From Alphaproteobacteria bacterium (GTDB lineage Bacteria; Pseudomonadota; Alphaproteobacteria; Rhizobiales; Rhizobiaceae): a DNA stretch of 7,198 nt. Where the stretch lies: contig JAFKFE010000245.1 of the NCBI GenBank assembly GCA_017308345.1, positions 1 through 7,198 on the forward strand, given 5' to 3'. This document shows, piece after piece, positions 1 to 5,711 of the stretch. Numbering within the stretch: position 1 is the first letter of the stretch; each line of letters opens with the position of its first letter. A program made the translations under genes and the position numbers. The notes below the pieces were generated by a model. It was not told where the DNA came from. It saw only the letters and a program-made list of their open reading frames with translations, and did not search any database.

Positions 1-36
1 CCCCCGCCGCCGCGCCCGTCATCATGGGAGGAAGCA

Positions 37-348
37 ATGGCAGGGAAGGCGATAGTCGGCGATGCCGACCTCTGGGCTTTTCTGGTTGGCGGCGCCGTGT
101 GCGCCAACTATCTCGCCGCCAAATGGTGGCACTACCCGTTCCTGTACTGCTGGACCGCGCCCACCGCGCGGTTCCTGTGGGAGCCGGTTGGGCAATACGG
201 CTACCTGCTCACGCTGGGGCTTTTTTGCCTGTACGCCTTTAAAAGGGATTGGGGCAAAGCTATCTTTAACGCAGCCATTATGTTAATGATTGTTAATGCC
301 CCAGTCGCGGCTGACACGTTGTTCCGATTGGGAGGCTCCTGTGGATGA
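37..348 (+). CDS. Small multi-pass membrane protein of the mobile element, unrecognised
   Basis: I do not recognise this 103-residue protein. It has three hydrophobic stretches that could be membrane helices, at about residues 12-28, 55-68 and 74-90, separated by an aromatic-rich linker (KWWHYPFLYCW around 29-39) and a short basic turn (KRDWGK, 69-74). There is no clear cleavable signal peptide. The start at 37 is chosen for the good Shine-Dalgarno GGGAGGA at 26-32, close upstream. The reading frame is however open to the window edge (Pro-rich, PPPPRPSS), so a longer protein is not strictly excluded. Its 3' end overlaps the next gene by 8 bases, which points to co-transcription and translational coupling with the excisionase-like and integrase genes. 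The stretch 235-300 is more AT-rich than the surroundings, fitting an acquired segment. Small phage or conjugation membrane proteins look like this, but nothing here decides between them. Confidence 0.7.
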   Translation: MAGKAIVGDADLWAFLVGGAVCANYLAAKWWHYPFLYCWTAPTARFLWEPVGQYGYLLTLGLFCLYAFKRDWGKAIFNAAIMLMIVNAPVAADTLFRLGGSCG

Positions 349-595
349 GGAGTACCAGAAAGTGCGTGAGGCCATCATGCAAAAGCACGGCATCGACCCG
401 TACCACCGGTACGGGGAGGAGCAAGCTGCACACTTCGTGGACATCGACCTGTCCACCCTCAAGCGCTGGCGCCACCAGAACCTCGTGCCCGCCATCCGCC
501 TTGGCCCGCGCAAGGTGCGCTACCTCGGCATCCATGTCGCCGACATGATGCTGGGTAGGTACCCGCGCGGCGGCGGGGCCGCTCCGGGGGAGTAG
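341..595 (+). CDS. Excisionase-like helix-turn-helix DNA-binding protein
   Basis: An 84-residue protein with a probable MerR/excisionase-type winged helix-turn-helix. Residues 25-45 (GEEQAAHF..STLKRWRHQ) read as the two helices, followed by the wing at about 48-62 (LVPAIRLGPRKVRYL) and a final helix at about 63-71; the tail is Gly/Pro-rich. Proteins of this family next to an integrase usually act as recombination directionality factors, bending DNA at the attachment site to favour excision, and some also repress transcription. The GTG at 341 is preferred because GGGAGG (330-335) stands 5 bases ahead of it; an ATG upstream at 290 would lie deep inside the preceding gene. The gene overlaps the membrane-protein gene by 8 bases and ends one base before the integrase ATG. 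Function is inferred from fold and position. A plain transcriptional regulator is the alternative. Confidence 0.75.
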   Translation: MDEEYQKVREAIMQKHGIDPYHRYGEEQAAHFVDIDLSTLKRWRHQNLVPAIRLGPRKVRYLGIHVADMMLGRYPRGGGAAPGE

Positions 596-596
596 C

Positions 597-1805
597 ATGC
601 CCAAATACGTCAAGCGCGAATTCCAGGTCGGGCCGTACTGGCTCGACCAGCGCTCCGGCTCACCGGCATGGTATCGCTGCTGGATTGAAGGGCGGCGCAC
701 CCAGCGGGTATCGCTGGGGACAGCCGACTTCGAGGAAGCCAAGCGGCTGCTGACCGACTTCTTCATTCTGGAGAACACGCCCAAGCAGGCAGCGCCGGAA
801 GGCGTCCCCCTGGCTGATGTGCTGCGCCGGTATCAGGAAGCGCATGGCGACAAGGTGCGCTCATCGTCCCATTCAAAGGTGGCTTTCGGATACTGGCTTG
901 AGCACTGGAGCGACAAGACGGTCAACGACCTGTCCGATATCAAGCTGCAGGAGGCTTTCCACGCTTTCTTGCGCGGGAAGGACCTAAAAGCCAGTTCGGT
1001 TCAACGCATCATCAGCGTGGGCAAGGCCGCCGTAAACCGCGCATACAAGCGCGGAGAAATCAAGCAAGTGCCGTTCGTCCTCAATGTGAAGGTGAACAAG
1101 CGCGATGCGGAGCCGATGGGGCGCCTGATGGACGTGGCGGAACTGAAAAAGCTCTATGCCGCCGCTCTGCCGCACCTGAAAATCTTCATCATCTGGATGC
1201 TTGCCACCGCCGCCCGCCCGGAAGCCATCCTCGACCTAACCGATGCGCAAGTGTCTTGGGAGGATTTGCTGGTCGACCTGAACCCGGCTGGCCGGGAACA
1301 GACCAAGAAGTATCGCCCCACGGTGAAGCTGCTGCCCTCGCTCACTTCGCGCTGGTTCGAAGGCCACCTTGTCGTGGCCAAGAGCGCGCCGGTCGGCAGC
1401 GTCAAAAAGGCATGGTGGGCTGCGCGCGAAGCCGCGCGGCTGGACGAGCGGGTGACTGGCTACAGCCTGCGCCATACCGCCGCGCGCTGGATGCGCCGGC
1501 ATGGCGTGAGCGAATGGGACACCGCGACGCAGCTCGGGCATCGCAGGCCCGGTGAAACGGAAACCTATACCGCCTTTGACCCGGCCTACCTCAAGGGCGC
1601 CGCCGCTGCACTGGATGAACTGGTGAGCACGGTATTAGAGGGACAGGAGTTGCCGGTGTGGGGGAAAGGCACCGTCATGCGCGCCGGTAAGCCGCTGAAC
1701 CGTGTAGGCTGGTATGCCTCGTTACCGGATGGATTTACCGGAATAGAGCCGTTGCGCGCCAATTGCGCGCCAGTGGCTGAAATCGGAAAAATCGCTGCGG
1801 AGTAA
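597..1805 (+). CDS. Tyrosine recombinase / integrase
   Basis: A 402-residue site-specific recombinase that would catalyse integration and excision of the element at the adjacent tRNA gene. The N-terminal part (about 1-65) should hold the arm-binding domain, about 70-165 the SAM-like core-binding domain, and about 175-335 the catalytic domain. Visible catalytic residues are Arg207 (ATAARPEAI), a Lys at 237/238 (QTKKYRP), Arg292 in YSLRHTAAR, His315 in QLGHRR and the nucleophile Tyr324 in ETYTAFDP. The usual first His of box II is Tyr289 here, a substitution I recall from other phage-type integrases. About 78 residues follow Tyr324, longer than usual, ending with a segment DGFTGIEPLRANCAP. The ATG at 597 is preceded by GGGGGAG (586-592), which overlaps the upstream gene's end, so translation is probably coupled. 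All catalytic positions and the frame are intact, so it may be active. The gene runs towards the tRNA and stops 27 bases from its encoded CCA. Confidence 0.95.
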   Translation: MPKYVKREFQVGPYWLDQRSGSPAWYRCWIEGRRTQRVSLGTADFEEAKRLLTDFFILENTPKQAAPEGVPLADVLRRYQEAHGDKVRSSSHSKVAFGYWLEHWSDKTVNDLSDIKLQEAFHAFLRGKDLKASSVQRIISVGKAAVNRAYKRGEIKQVPFVLNVKVNKRDAEPMGRLMDVAELKKLYAAALPHLKIFIIWMLATAARPEAILDLTDAQVSWEDLLVDLNPAGREQTKKYRPTVKLLPSLTSRWFEGHLVVAKSAPVGSVKKAWWAAREAARLDERVTGYSLRHTAARWMRRHGVSEWDTATQLGHRRPGETETYTAFDPAYLKGAAAALDELVSTVLEGQELPVWGKGTVMRAGKPLNRVGWYASLPDGFTGIEPLRANCAPVAEIGKIAAE

Positions 1806-1807
1806 AT

Positions 1808-1834
1808 CATCTAACCATTTCAGGAGGTTAGATG
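1808..1834. repeat. Perfect 9-bp inverted repeat at the integrase-tRNA junction
   Basis: CATCTAACC (1808-1816) and GGTTAGATG (1826-1834) are perfect reverse complements separated by 9 bases. The right arm overlaps two bases of the tRNA's encoded CCA. It could be a pair of integrase core-binding sites, or a weak two-way hairpin terminator between the convergent integrase and tRNA transcripts; neither side has a clear T-run, which argues against a standard terminator. Confidence 0.6.
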
Positions 1835-1877
1835 GTGGGCGATGCAGGGATTGAACCTGCGACCCCACCCGTGTGAA
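1833..1877. other. Inferred attachment site (att) in the tRNA-Val 3' half
   Basis: Elements of this type usually share an identity block with the tRNA from the anticodon loop or T loop to the 3' end. The block here would lie between the anticodon loop (1871-1877) and the CCA. Its exact limits cannot be set because the other copy lies outside the window. Confidence 0.4.
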
Positions 1878-1907
1878 GGGTGTGCTCTCCCGCTGAGCTA
1901 ATCGCCC
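1833..1907 (-). tRNA. tRNA-Val, anticodon CAC
   Basis: Read on the - strand the sequence folds as a complete tRNA: acceptor stem GGGCGAT/ATCGCCC, D stem GCTC/GAGC, anticodon stem CACCC/GGGTG with loop TTCACAC, a 5-base variable region, T stem GCAGG/CCTGC with loop TTCAATC, discriminator A and encoded CCA (1833-1835). The anticodon is CAC (complement at 1873-1875), which reads the valine codon GUG. This isoacceptor is often a supplement to a UAC tRNA, which would make it a tolerant integration target (inference). The gene is intact and faces the mobile element with its 3' end. Confidence 0.96.
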
Positions 1908-1938
1908 GCCCTAGGCCCGAAGGCCGAAGCGAGCCGCG

Positions 1939-1967
1939 ATATAAGGTAGGCCGGTGAGCGAAGTCAA
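1939..1967 (-). promoter_or_regulatory. Sigma70-type promoter of tRNA-Val
   Basis: On the - strand TTGACT (1967-1962) and TTATAT (1944-1939) are separated by exactly 17 bases, a close match to the housekeeping alphaproteobacterial promoter pattern. Transcription would start near 1931, giving a leader of about 24 bases before the tRNA 5' end at 1907. The leader contains a small GGCC-TTCG-GGCC hairpin (1925-1914). The promoter lies on the chromosomal side, so tRNA expression should be unaffected by the integrated element. Confidence 0.7.
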
Positions 1968-2017
1968 GGCGATGTGCCGACGATCTTGGTACGGAATTTT
2001 CGGGGCCGGGAGGCCGC

Positions 2018-2698
2018 TCAGCGCGCCGCCGTCATCAGCCGCTCGGCCAGGTCCGGCGTCAGCGTGTCGAAATGCGAGATCACCAGCGTGGGCTCGAATT
2101 CGCGCACGTGGCGGTCGGTGTAGCCGAAATCGACCGCGACGACGGGAATGCCGGCCGCCTTGGCGGTGTCGATGTCGGTCTGCGAATCGCCGACCATCAA
2201 GGCCTTGTCAGGATCGCCGCCGGCCAGCCGGATCGTCTCGGTGAGATGGCGCGGGTCGGGCTTGCGGAAAGCGAAAGTGTCCTGGCCACAGATCGCTGCA
2301 AAGTAGTCTGCCATGCCGAGCGCGCCGATCAGCGCCACGGAATTGGCTTCATACTTGTTGGTGCAGACCGCCATCAGGTAGCCGGCGGCCTGAAAATGGT
2401 CGAGCGCGGCAATGACGCCGGGATAGGGGCGGGACTTGCCGGGAATGTTCAGCGTGTAGTGGTCGAGGAATATCTTCAGCAGCCGGTCGTGCTCCTCCGT
2501 CATCAGCGCCTTGTTCTGCGCGGCATGCGCGCGCTCGATCATGACACGGCCGCCATGGCCGACGAAGCGCCTGAAGCCGGCTTCGTCCACAGCGGCCAGA
2601 TCGCTTGCCGCCAGGCTGTGATTGAGGCTGTCGAGCAGGTCCGGCGCCGTATCGACCAGCGTACCGTCGAGGTCGAAGACAATGATCGGGCGGGTCAT
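2018..2698 (-). CDS. gph: Phosphoglycolate phosphatase (HAD superfamily)
   Basis: A 226-residue cytosolic HAD hydrolase that should convert 2-phosphoglycolate to glycolate and phosphate, clearing an inhibitory product of oxidative DNA repair (and of Rubisco where present). All HAD motifs are visible: motif [11 protein letters not shown] with nucleophile Asp9 and acid/base Asp11; motif II Thr113 in VCTNK; motif III Lys146 in FRKPDP; motif IV GDSQTD with Asp171 and Asp175. The helical cap lies between about residues 15 and 85, as in Gph-type (subclass I) enzymes. The start at 2698 is chosen because motif I must be near the N-terminus and AGGA lies 6 bases ahead; the frame stays open far upstream but overlaps rpiA in antisense. 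It is transcribed divergently from rpiA. A 9-bp hairpin in its leader touches the ribosome binding site. Substrate assignment among HAD phosphatases is by resemblance. Confidence 0.9.
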   Translation of the reverse strand: MTRPIIVFDLDGTLVDTAPDLLDSLNHSLAASDLAAVDEAGFRRFVGHGGRVMIERAHAAQNKALMTEEHDRLLKIFLDHYTLNIPGKSRPYPGVIAALDHFQAAGYLMAVCTNKYEANSVALIGALGMADYFAAICGQDTFAFRKPDPRHLTETIRLAGGDPDKALMVGDSQTDIDTAKAAGIPVVAVDFGYTDRHVREFEPTLVISHFDTLTPDLAERLMTAAR

Positions 2699-2706
2699 GG
2701 AAGGTC

Positions 2707-2729
2707 CTGCGGCAATTGCGTTGCCGCAG
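2707..2729 (-). promoter_or_regulatory. Hairpin in the gph leader abutting its ribosome binding site
   Basis: CTGCGGCAA (2707-2715) and TTGCCGCAG (2721-2729) form a perfect 9-bp inverted repeat around a 5-base loop. In gph mRNA the hairpin's last bases overlap the Shine-Dalgarno AGGA (complement TCCT, 2705-2708), 7 bases before the ATG. It could limit ribosome access, or at DNA level be an operator between gph and rpiA. Confidence 0.5.
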
Positions 2730-2778
2730 CCGATACAGGCTGACCGGGGTTCAAGCAAGGAGCCTCGATCGGTCCACA

Positions 2779-2808
2779 GAGCCTTTGATGGGGGAGCCTT
2801 TGACGGGA
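2779..2808. repeat. Two tandem copies of a 15-bp unit upstream of rpiA
   Basis: GAGCCTTTGATGGGG (2779-2793) is followed immediately by GAGCCTTTGACGGGA (2794-2808), with 13 of 15 bases identical. The second copy contains the TTGACG of the candidate rpiA promoter, so the pair may be a duplicated promoter element or regulator site, or a simple slippage product. Confidence 0.6.
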
Positions 2809-2827
2809 CGGGCAAAAATGCTAGGAG
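2800..2827 (+). promoter_or_regulatory. Candidate rpiA promoter
   Basis: TTGACG (2800-2805) is followed after 16 bases by TAGGAG (2822-2827), preceded by TGC as in an extended -10. The -35 is good but the -10 is poor, and AGGAGG here could be misleading. A start near 2834 would give a leader of about 25 bases. No better candidate is seen in the intergenic region. Confidence 0.35.
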
Positions 2828-2858
2828 GCGCGCGAAACCGGCGAAATCGGGGTTTTCC

Positions 2859-3554
2859 ATGGATGCAAGGCAGTTGAAGGTCGAAGCCGCGCGGGCAGCG
2901 CTCGCCCATGTCGGCGACGGCATGCGGCTCGGCATCGGCACCGGCACCACGGCGGAAGAATTCGTGCGGCTGCTGGCCGAGAAGGTCGCGACCGGCCTCA
3001 AGGTCATCGGCGTGCCGACCTCCGAGCGCACCGCGGCGCTCTGCCGCGAACTCGGCGTGCCGCTGTCGACATTGGACGAGACACCGGAGCTCGACCTCAC
3101 CGTCGACGGCGCCGACGAGGTCGATCCGGACCTGACCCTGATCAAGGGCGGCGGCGGCGCGCTGTTGCGCGAGAAGATCGTAGCGGCGGCATCCGGGCGC
3201 ATGATCGTCATTGCCGACAAATCCAAGCTGGTGGAAACCCTCGGCCGGTTCCCGCTGCCGATCGAGGTCAACAAATTCGGCCTGCGCGCCACCGAGATCG
3301 CGATCGGCGCCGCCGCGGCAAAGCTCGGCCTTTCCGGTCCGGTTACATTGAGGATGACGGGAAGCCAGCCATTTGTTACAGACGGCGGCCACTATATCCT
3401 CGATGCATCTTTTGGCCGCATTCCGGATACAAGAGCGCTTTCGAATGCTCTCTTCGCCATTCCAGGCGTCGTCGAGCACGGTCTATTCATCGGGCTGGCG
3501 TCAACGGCCATCATCGCCGGCGGCGACGGTATCGAAACCGTCCATGCAGCCTGA
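2859..3554 (+). CDS. rpiA: Ribose-5-phosphate isomerase A
   Basis: A 231-residue cytosolic enzyme that interconverts ribose 5-phosphate and ribulose 5-phosphate in the non-oxidative pentose phosphate pathway. Family motifs are clear: the phosphate-binding loop GIGTGTT (25-31), VDGADEVD with Asp83 and Asp86, and [11 protein letters not shown] with Lys96 and Glu105; compared with E. coli RpiA (Asp81, Lys94, Glu103) they sit two residues later. The C-terminal [11 protein letters not shown] is also typical, and length fits the family (about 220-235). The ATG at 2859 matches the family N-terminus; its Shine-Dalgarno is weak (GGGG, 2849-2852), and AGGAGG at 2823-2828 is too distant to serve it. It is divergent from gph and followed after 21 bp by the DUF2059 gene, probably in one transcript. 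Confidence 0.97.
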   Translation: MDARQLKVEAARAALAHVGDGMRLGIGTGTTAEEFVRLLAEKVATGLKVIGVPTSERTAALCRELGVPLSTLDETPELDLTVDGADEVDPDLTLIKGGGGALLREKIVAAASGRMIVIADKSKLVETLGRFPLPIEVNKFGLRATEIAIGAAAAKLGLSGPVTLRMTGSQPFVTDGGHYILDASFGRIPDTRALSNALFAIPGVVEHGLFIGLASTAIIAGGDGIETVHAA

Positions 3555-3575
3555 AACCAGGGAGTTCTACCGACT

Positions 3576-4157
3576 ATGATGTTGCCTAAGCGAGTTCGCC
3601 GCCTTTCGACGTTTCTGGCGGTCTCGGCCGTCCTTGCGCTGTCCTCGCCGGTGTTCGCGCAGGATGTCAGCGAATCGCATCTGAAGGCCGCCCGCGCCGC
3701 GGTCGCCGCGATCCATGCCACGGACTCGTTCGACAACATCCTGCCGCAGGCGGCTGCCGCGCTCGAGGCGCAGCTCATCCAGAAGAACCCGGACATGCAG
3801 GAGTTGATCGGCAAGACCGTGGCCGAGAAGGCACTCGCCCTTGCCTCGCGGCGCGCCGATCTCGAAAAGGAAGCCGCGTTGGCCTATGCCAAGGTGTTTT
3901 CCGAGAAGGACCTCAATGATATCGCCGCCTTCTACAGCTCCGATGCCGGCAAGAAGCTGCTCGACAGCGGACCGGCGGTAACGCGAGACCTCGTGAAGGC
4001 TGCCGACATCTGGCAGAACGGCGTTGCCCGCGACCTCGCCCAGCAGGTCGGCGAGACGCTTGCGGCCGCCGCCAAGGCAGCCGCTCCGGCGGCACCGGCT
4101 CCGGACGCCACCGCGCCGGCTGACGGATCGGCTCCGGCGGACGGTACGCAGAACTGA
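3576..4157 (+). CDS. Secreted DUF2059 family protein
   Basis: A 193-residue protein with a clear Sec signal peptide: basic start (KRVRR, residues 5-9), hydrophobic core (about 12-22) and a likely cleavage after VFA at residue 28. The mature protein is mostly helical. The region about 85-150, with AYAKVFSEKDLNDIAAFYSS and the following DAGKKLL, has the look of the DUF2059 domain found in many proteobacterial periplasmic proteins of unknown role. The last 30 residues (about 163-193) are a low-complexity Ala/Pro/Asp tail that is probably disordered. Two ATGs stand in tandem (3576 and 3579), with GGGAG (3560-3564) about 11 bases ahead of the first. It follows rpiA closely and precedes a strong terminator, so it is probably the last gene of that operon. 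No enzymatic motif is visible, and a link to pentose metabolism is only positional. Confidence 0.88.
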   Translation: MMLPKRVRRLSTFLAVSAVLALSSPVFAQDVSESHLKAARAAVAAIHATDSFDNILPQAAAALEAQLIQKNPDMQELIGKTVAEKALALASRRADLEKEAALAYAKVFSEKDLNDIAAFYSSDAGKKLLDSGPAVTRDLVKAADIWQNGVARDLAQQVGETLAAAAKAAAPAAPAPDATAPADGSAPADGTQN

Positions 4158-4189
4158 TCCCTCCAATCGGCCGTCGGCCGCTGGACCAC

Positions 4190-4219
4190 AAAGCCCGGCC
4201 TTGCCCGGGCTTTTCTTTT
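4190..4219 (+). terminator. Intrinsic terminator after the rpiA-DUF2059 operon
   Basis: AAAGCCCGG (4190-4198) pairs perfectly with CCGGGCTTT (4205-4213) around a 6-base loop and is followed by a T-rich tract TTTTCTTTT (4211-4219). It lies 33 bases after the DUF2059 stop and ahead of gor, so it should separate the two transcription units, at least partly. Confidence 0.88.
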
Positions 4220-4274
4220 GCCGCTCCACAGCCTACCTGTGACCCGTCTTTCTCGCGCGCAGGAGCCCGTCACG

Positions 4275-5663
4275 ATGGCCGGTTATGACTATGATCTGTT
4301 CGTCATCGGCGGCGGCTCGGGCGGGGTGAGGGCGGCCCGGGTGGCGGCGGCTCTCGGCAAGCGCGTCGCCGTCGCCGAGGAATACCGCTTCGGCGGCACC
4401 TGCGTCATCCGCGGCTGCGTGCCGAAGAAGCTCTATGTCTACGCCTCGCAGTTTCCCGAACATTTCGCCGACGCGGCCGGCTATGGCTGGACCGTGCCCG
4501 AGGCGAGCTTCGACTGGCAAAAGCTGGTCGCCAACAAGGACAAGGAGATCGCCCGGCTCGAAGCGATTTACAAGAGGAATGTCGAGGGCTCCGGCGGCGA
4601 GACCTTCCACTCGCGCGCCGTGCTGGTGGACCGGCATTCGGTTTACCTGGTCGCCGAGGACCGCACTGTCAGCGCCGACCAGATCCTGATCGCCACCGGC
4701 GGGCGTCCGGCGGCGCATCCGGCCCTCTCCGGCCATGAGCATTGCATCTTTTCCAACGAGGCCTTCGATCTCAAGGAATTGCCAAAGGCGATCATGATCG
4801 AGGGCGGCGGCTACGTCGCCGTCGAATTCGCCAACATTTTCCATGGCCTGGGCGTGGATACCAGGCTGGTCTACCGCGGTCAGGAGATTCTCGGCCGATT
4901 CGACATGGATCTGCGCCGCTCGCTGCATGAAACGATGGAGAAGAAGGGCATCAGGATCCTTTGCCCCGCCGTTTCCGAATGGGTGCGCAAGAATCCGGAA
5001 GGCAGGCTGGACGTGCTGCTTTCCGGCGGCCAGACGCTGACGGTCGACCAGGTCATGCTCGCGATCGGCCGCATCCCCAACACGGAAAATATGGGGCTCG
5101 AGGGCGTCGGCGTGGAACTCGGCAAGACAGGCGCCATCGTGGTCGACCAGTATTCGCGCACCAACATCGACAATATCTGGGCGATCGGCGACGTCACCCA
5201 TCGCGTGCAACTGACGCCGGTGGCCATCCACGAGGCGATGTGCTTCATCGAAACCGCCTTCAAGGACAATCCGACCGCGCCGGACCACGACACCATCCCG
5301 ACCGCCGTGTTCTCCCAGCCGGAGATCGGCACCGTCGGCCTGTCGGAGGACGACGCGATCAAGCGTTATCCGGATGTCGAGATCTACCGGGCTTCCTTCC
5401 GCACGATGCGGCACACGTTGTCGGGCCGCGACGAGAAGATGCTGATGAAGCTGGTGGTCGACGGATCGACGAGGAAGGTGCTCGGCGCCCATATCCTCGG
5501 GCCGGACGCCGGCGAGATGGCGCAGCTTCTGGGCATACCGCTGAAAGCGGGGCTGACCAAGGATGATTTCGACCGCACCATGGCCGTGCATCCTACCGCG
5601 GCCGAGGAACTGGTCACCATGTACAAGCCGACTTATCGCGTGAAGAACGGCGAGCGCGTCTAA
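4275..5663 (+). CDS. gor: Glutathione-disulfide reductase
   Basis: A 462-residue flavoenzyme that reduces glutathione disulfide with NADPH, keeping the cytosolic glutathione pool reduced. In order: FAD-binding Rossmann motif IGGGSGG (11-17); redox-active disulfide GGTCVIRGCVPKK with Cys43 and Cys48; the NAD(P)H-binding motif EGGGYVAVE (176-184), followed by Arg201 and Arg208, probable NADPH phosphate contacts; the second FAD motif WAIGDVT (302-308, Asp306); and the C-terminal dimer domain ending with the catalytic HPTAAEE (His439, Glu444). The CVIRGC form is the one I associate with plant, cyanobacterial and many alphaproteobacterial glutathione reductases, and not the CVNVGC form of E. coli. 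The ATG at 4275 is chosen because AGGAG (4261-4265) stands 9 bases ahead; the open frame from 4218 overlaps the terminator. No clear promoter was seen in 4220-4274. It converges on mgtE. Confidence 0.95.
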   Translation: MAGYDYDLFVIGGGSGGVRAARVAAALGKRVAVAEEYRFGGTCVIRGCVPKKLYVYASQFPEHFADAAGYGWTVPEASFDWQKLVANKDKEIARLEAIYKRNVEGSGGETFHSRAVLVDRHSVYLVAEDRTVSADQILIATGGRPAAHPALSGHEHCIFSNEAFDLKELPKAIMIEGGGYVAVEFANIFHGLGVDTRLVYRGQEILGRFDMDLRRSLHETMEKKGIRILCPAVSEWVRKNPEGRLDVLLSGGQTLTVDQVMLAIGRIPNTENMGLEGVGVELGKTGAIVVDQYSRTNIDNIWAIGDVTHRVQLTPVAIHEAMCFIETAFKDNPTAPDHDTIPTAVFSQPEIGTVGLSEDDAIKRYPDVEIYRASFRTMRHTLSGRDEKMLMKLVVDGSTRKVLGAHILGPDAGEMAQLLGIPLKAGLTKDDFDRTMAVHPTAAEELVTMYKPTYRVKNGERV

Positions 5664-5673
5664 GCCTGGGATC

Positions 5674-5706
5674 GACAGCGCCGCCGGCAGGGCCGGCGGC
5701 GCTGTC
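5674..5706. terminator. Long hairpin between convergent gor and mgtE
   Basis: A perfect 15-bp inverted repeat (5674-5688 with 5692-5706) around the 3-base loop AGG lies between the gor stop (5663) and the mgtE stop (5712). It is placed to serve both converging transcripts. No T-run follows on either strand, so it may work as a bidirectional RNA 3'-end stabiliser or an assisted terminator and not as a textbook intrinsic one. Confidence 0.65.
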
Positions 5707-5711
5707 CTGGT

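Larger units (their letters stand above)
1..1835. mobile_element. End of an integrated element at tRNA-Val (partial; continues left)
   Basis: A tyrosine integrase and an excisionase-like gene sit directly against the 3' end of an intact tRNA gene. Tyrosine integrases commonly insert elements at tRNA 3' ends and restore the tRNA sequence on insertion. Because the tRNA 3' end faces left, the element should occupy the left side, and the genes to the right (gph, rpiA, gor, mgtE) are core metabolism. No second copy of the tRNA 3' end is visible to the left, so the far boundary lies outside the window. The class of element cannot be determined: no conjugation, capsid or replication gene is present in this piece. 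The right border is given as the base next to the encoded CCA; the true crossover point may be inside the tRNA gene. Confidence 0.7.

Noticed and set aside
24..242. 72-codon open frame overlapping the membrane-protein gene
   Set aside because: It lacks its own ribosome binding site at 24 and is Arg-rich shadow sequence; it might at most be the tail of an upstream gene, which cannot be judged from 20 bases.
2622..2858. Upstream extension of the rpiA frame into gph
   Set aside because: The added residues are low-quality sequence antisense to gph and across the intergenic region; the family N-terminus begins at 2859.
2699..3292. N-terminal extension of the gph frame across rpiA on the - strand
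   Set aside because: The HAD nucleophile motif must lie near the N-terminus, and the extension is antisense to the well-supported rpiA; the start at 2698 has a ribosome binding site.
4218..4274. Earlier gor start at 4218
   Set aside because: It would begin inside the terminator's T-tract and lacks a Shine-Dalgarno; the 4275 start has AGGAG and places the FAD motif correctly.
4233..5591. 452-codon open frame antisense to gor
   Set aside because: It mirrors gor along its length, has no recognisable domain or start signal, and long antisense frames are expected opposite GC-rich genes with strong third-position bias.
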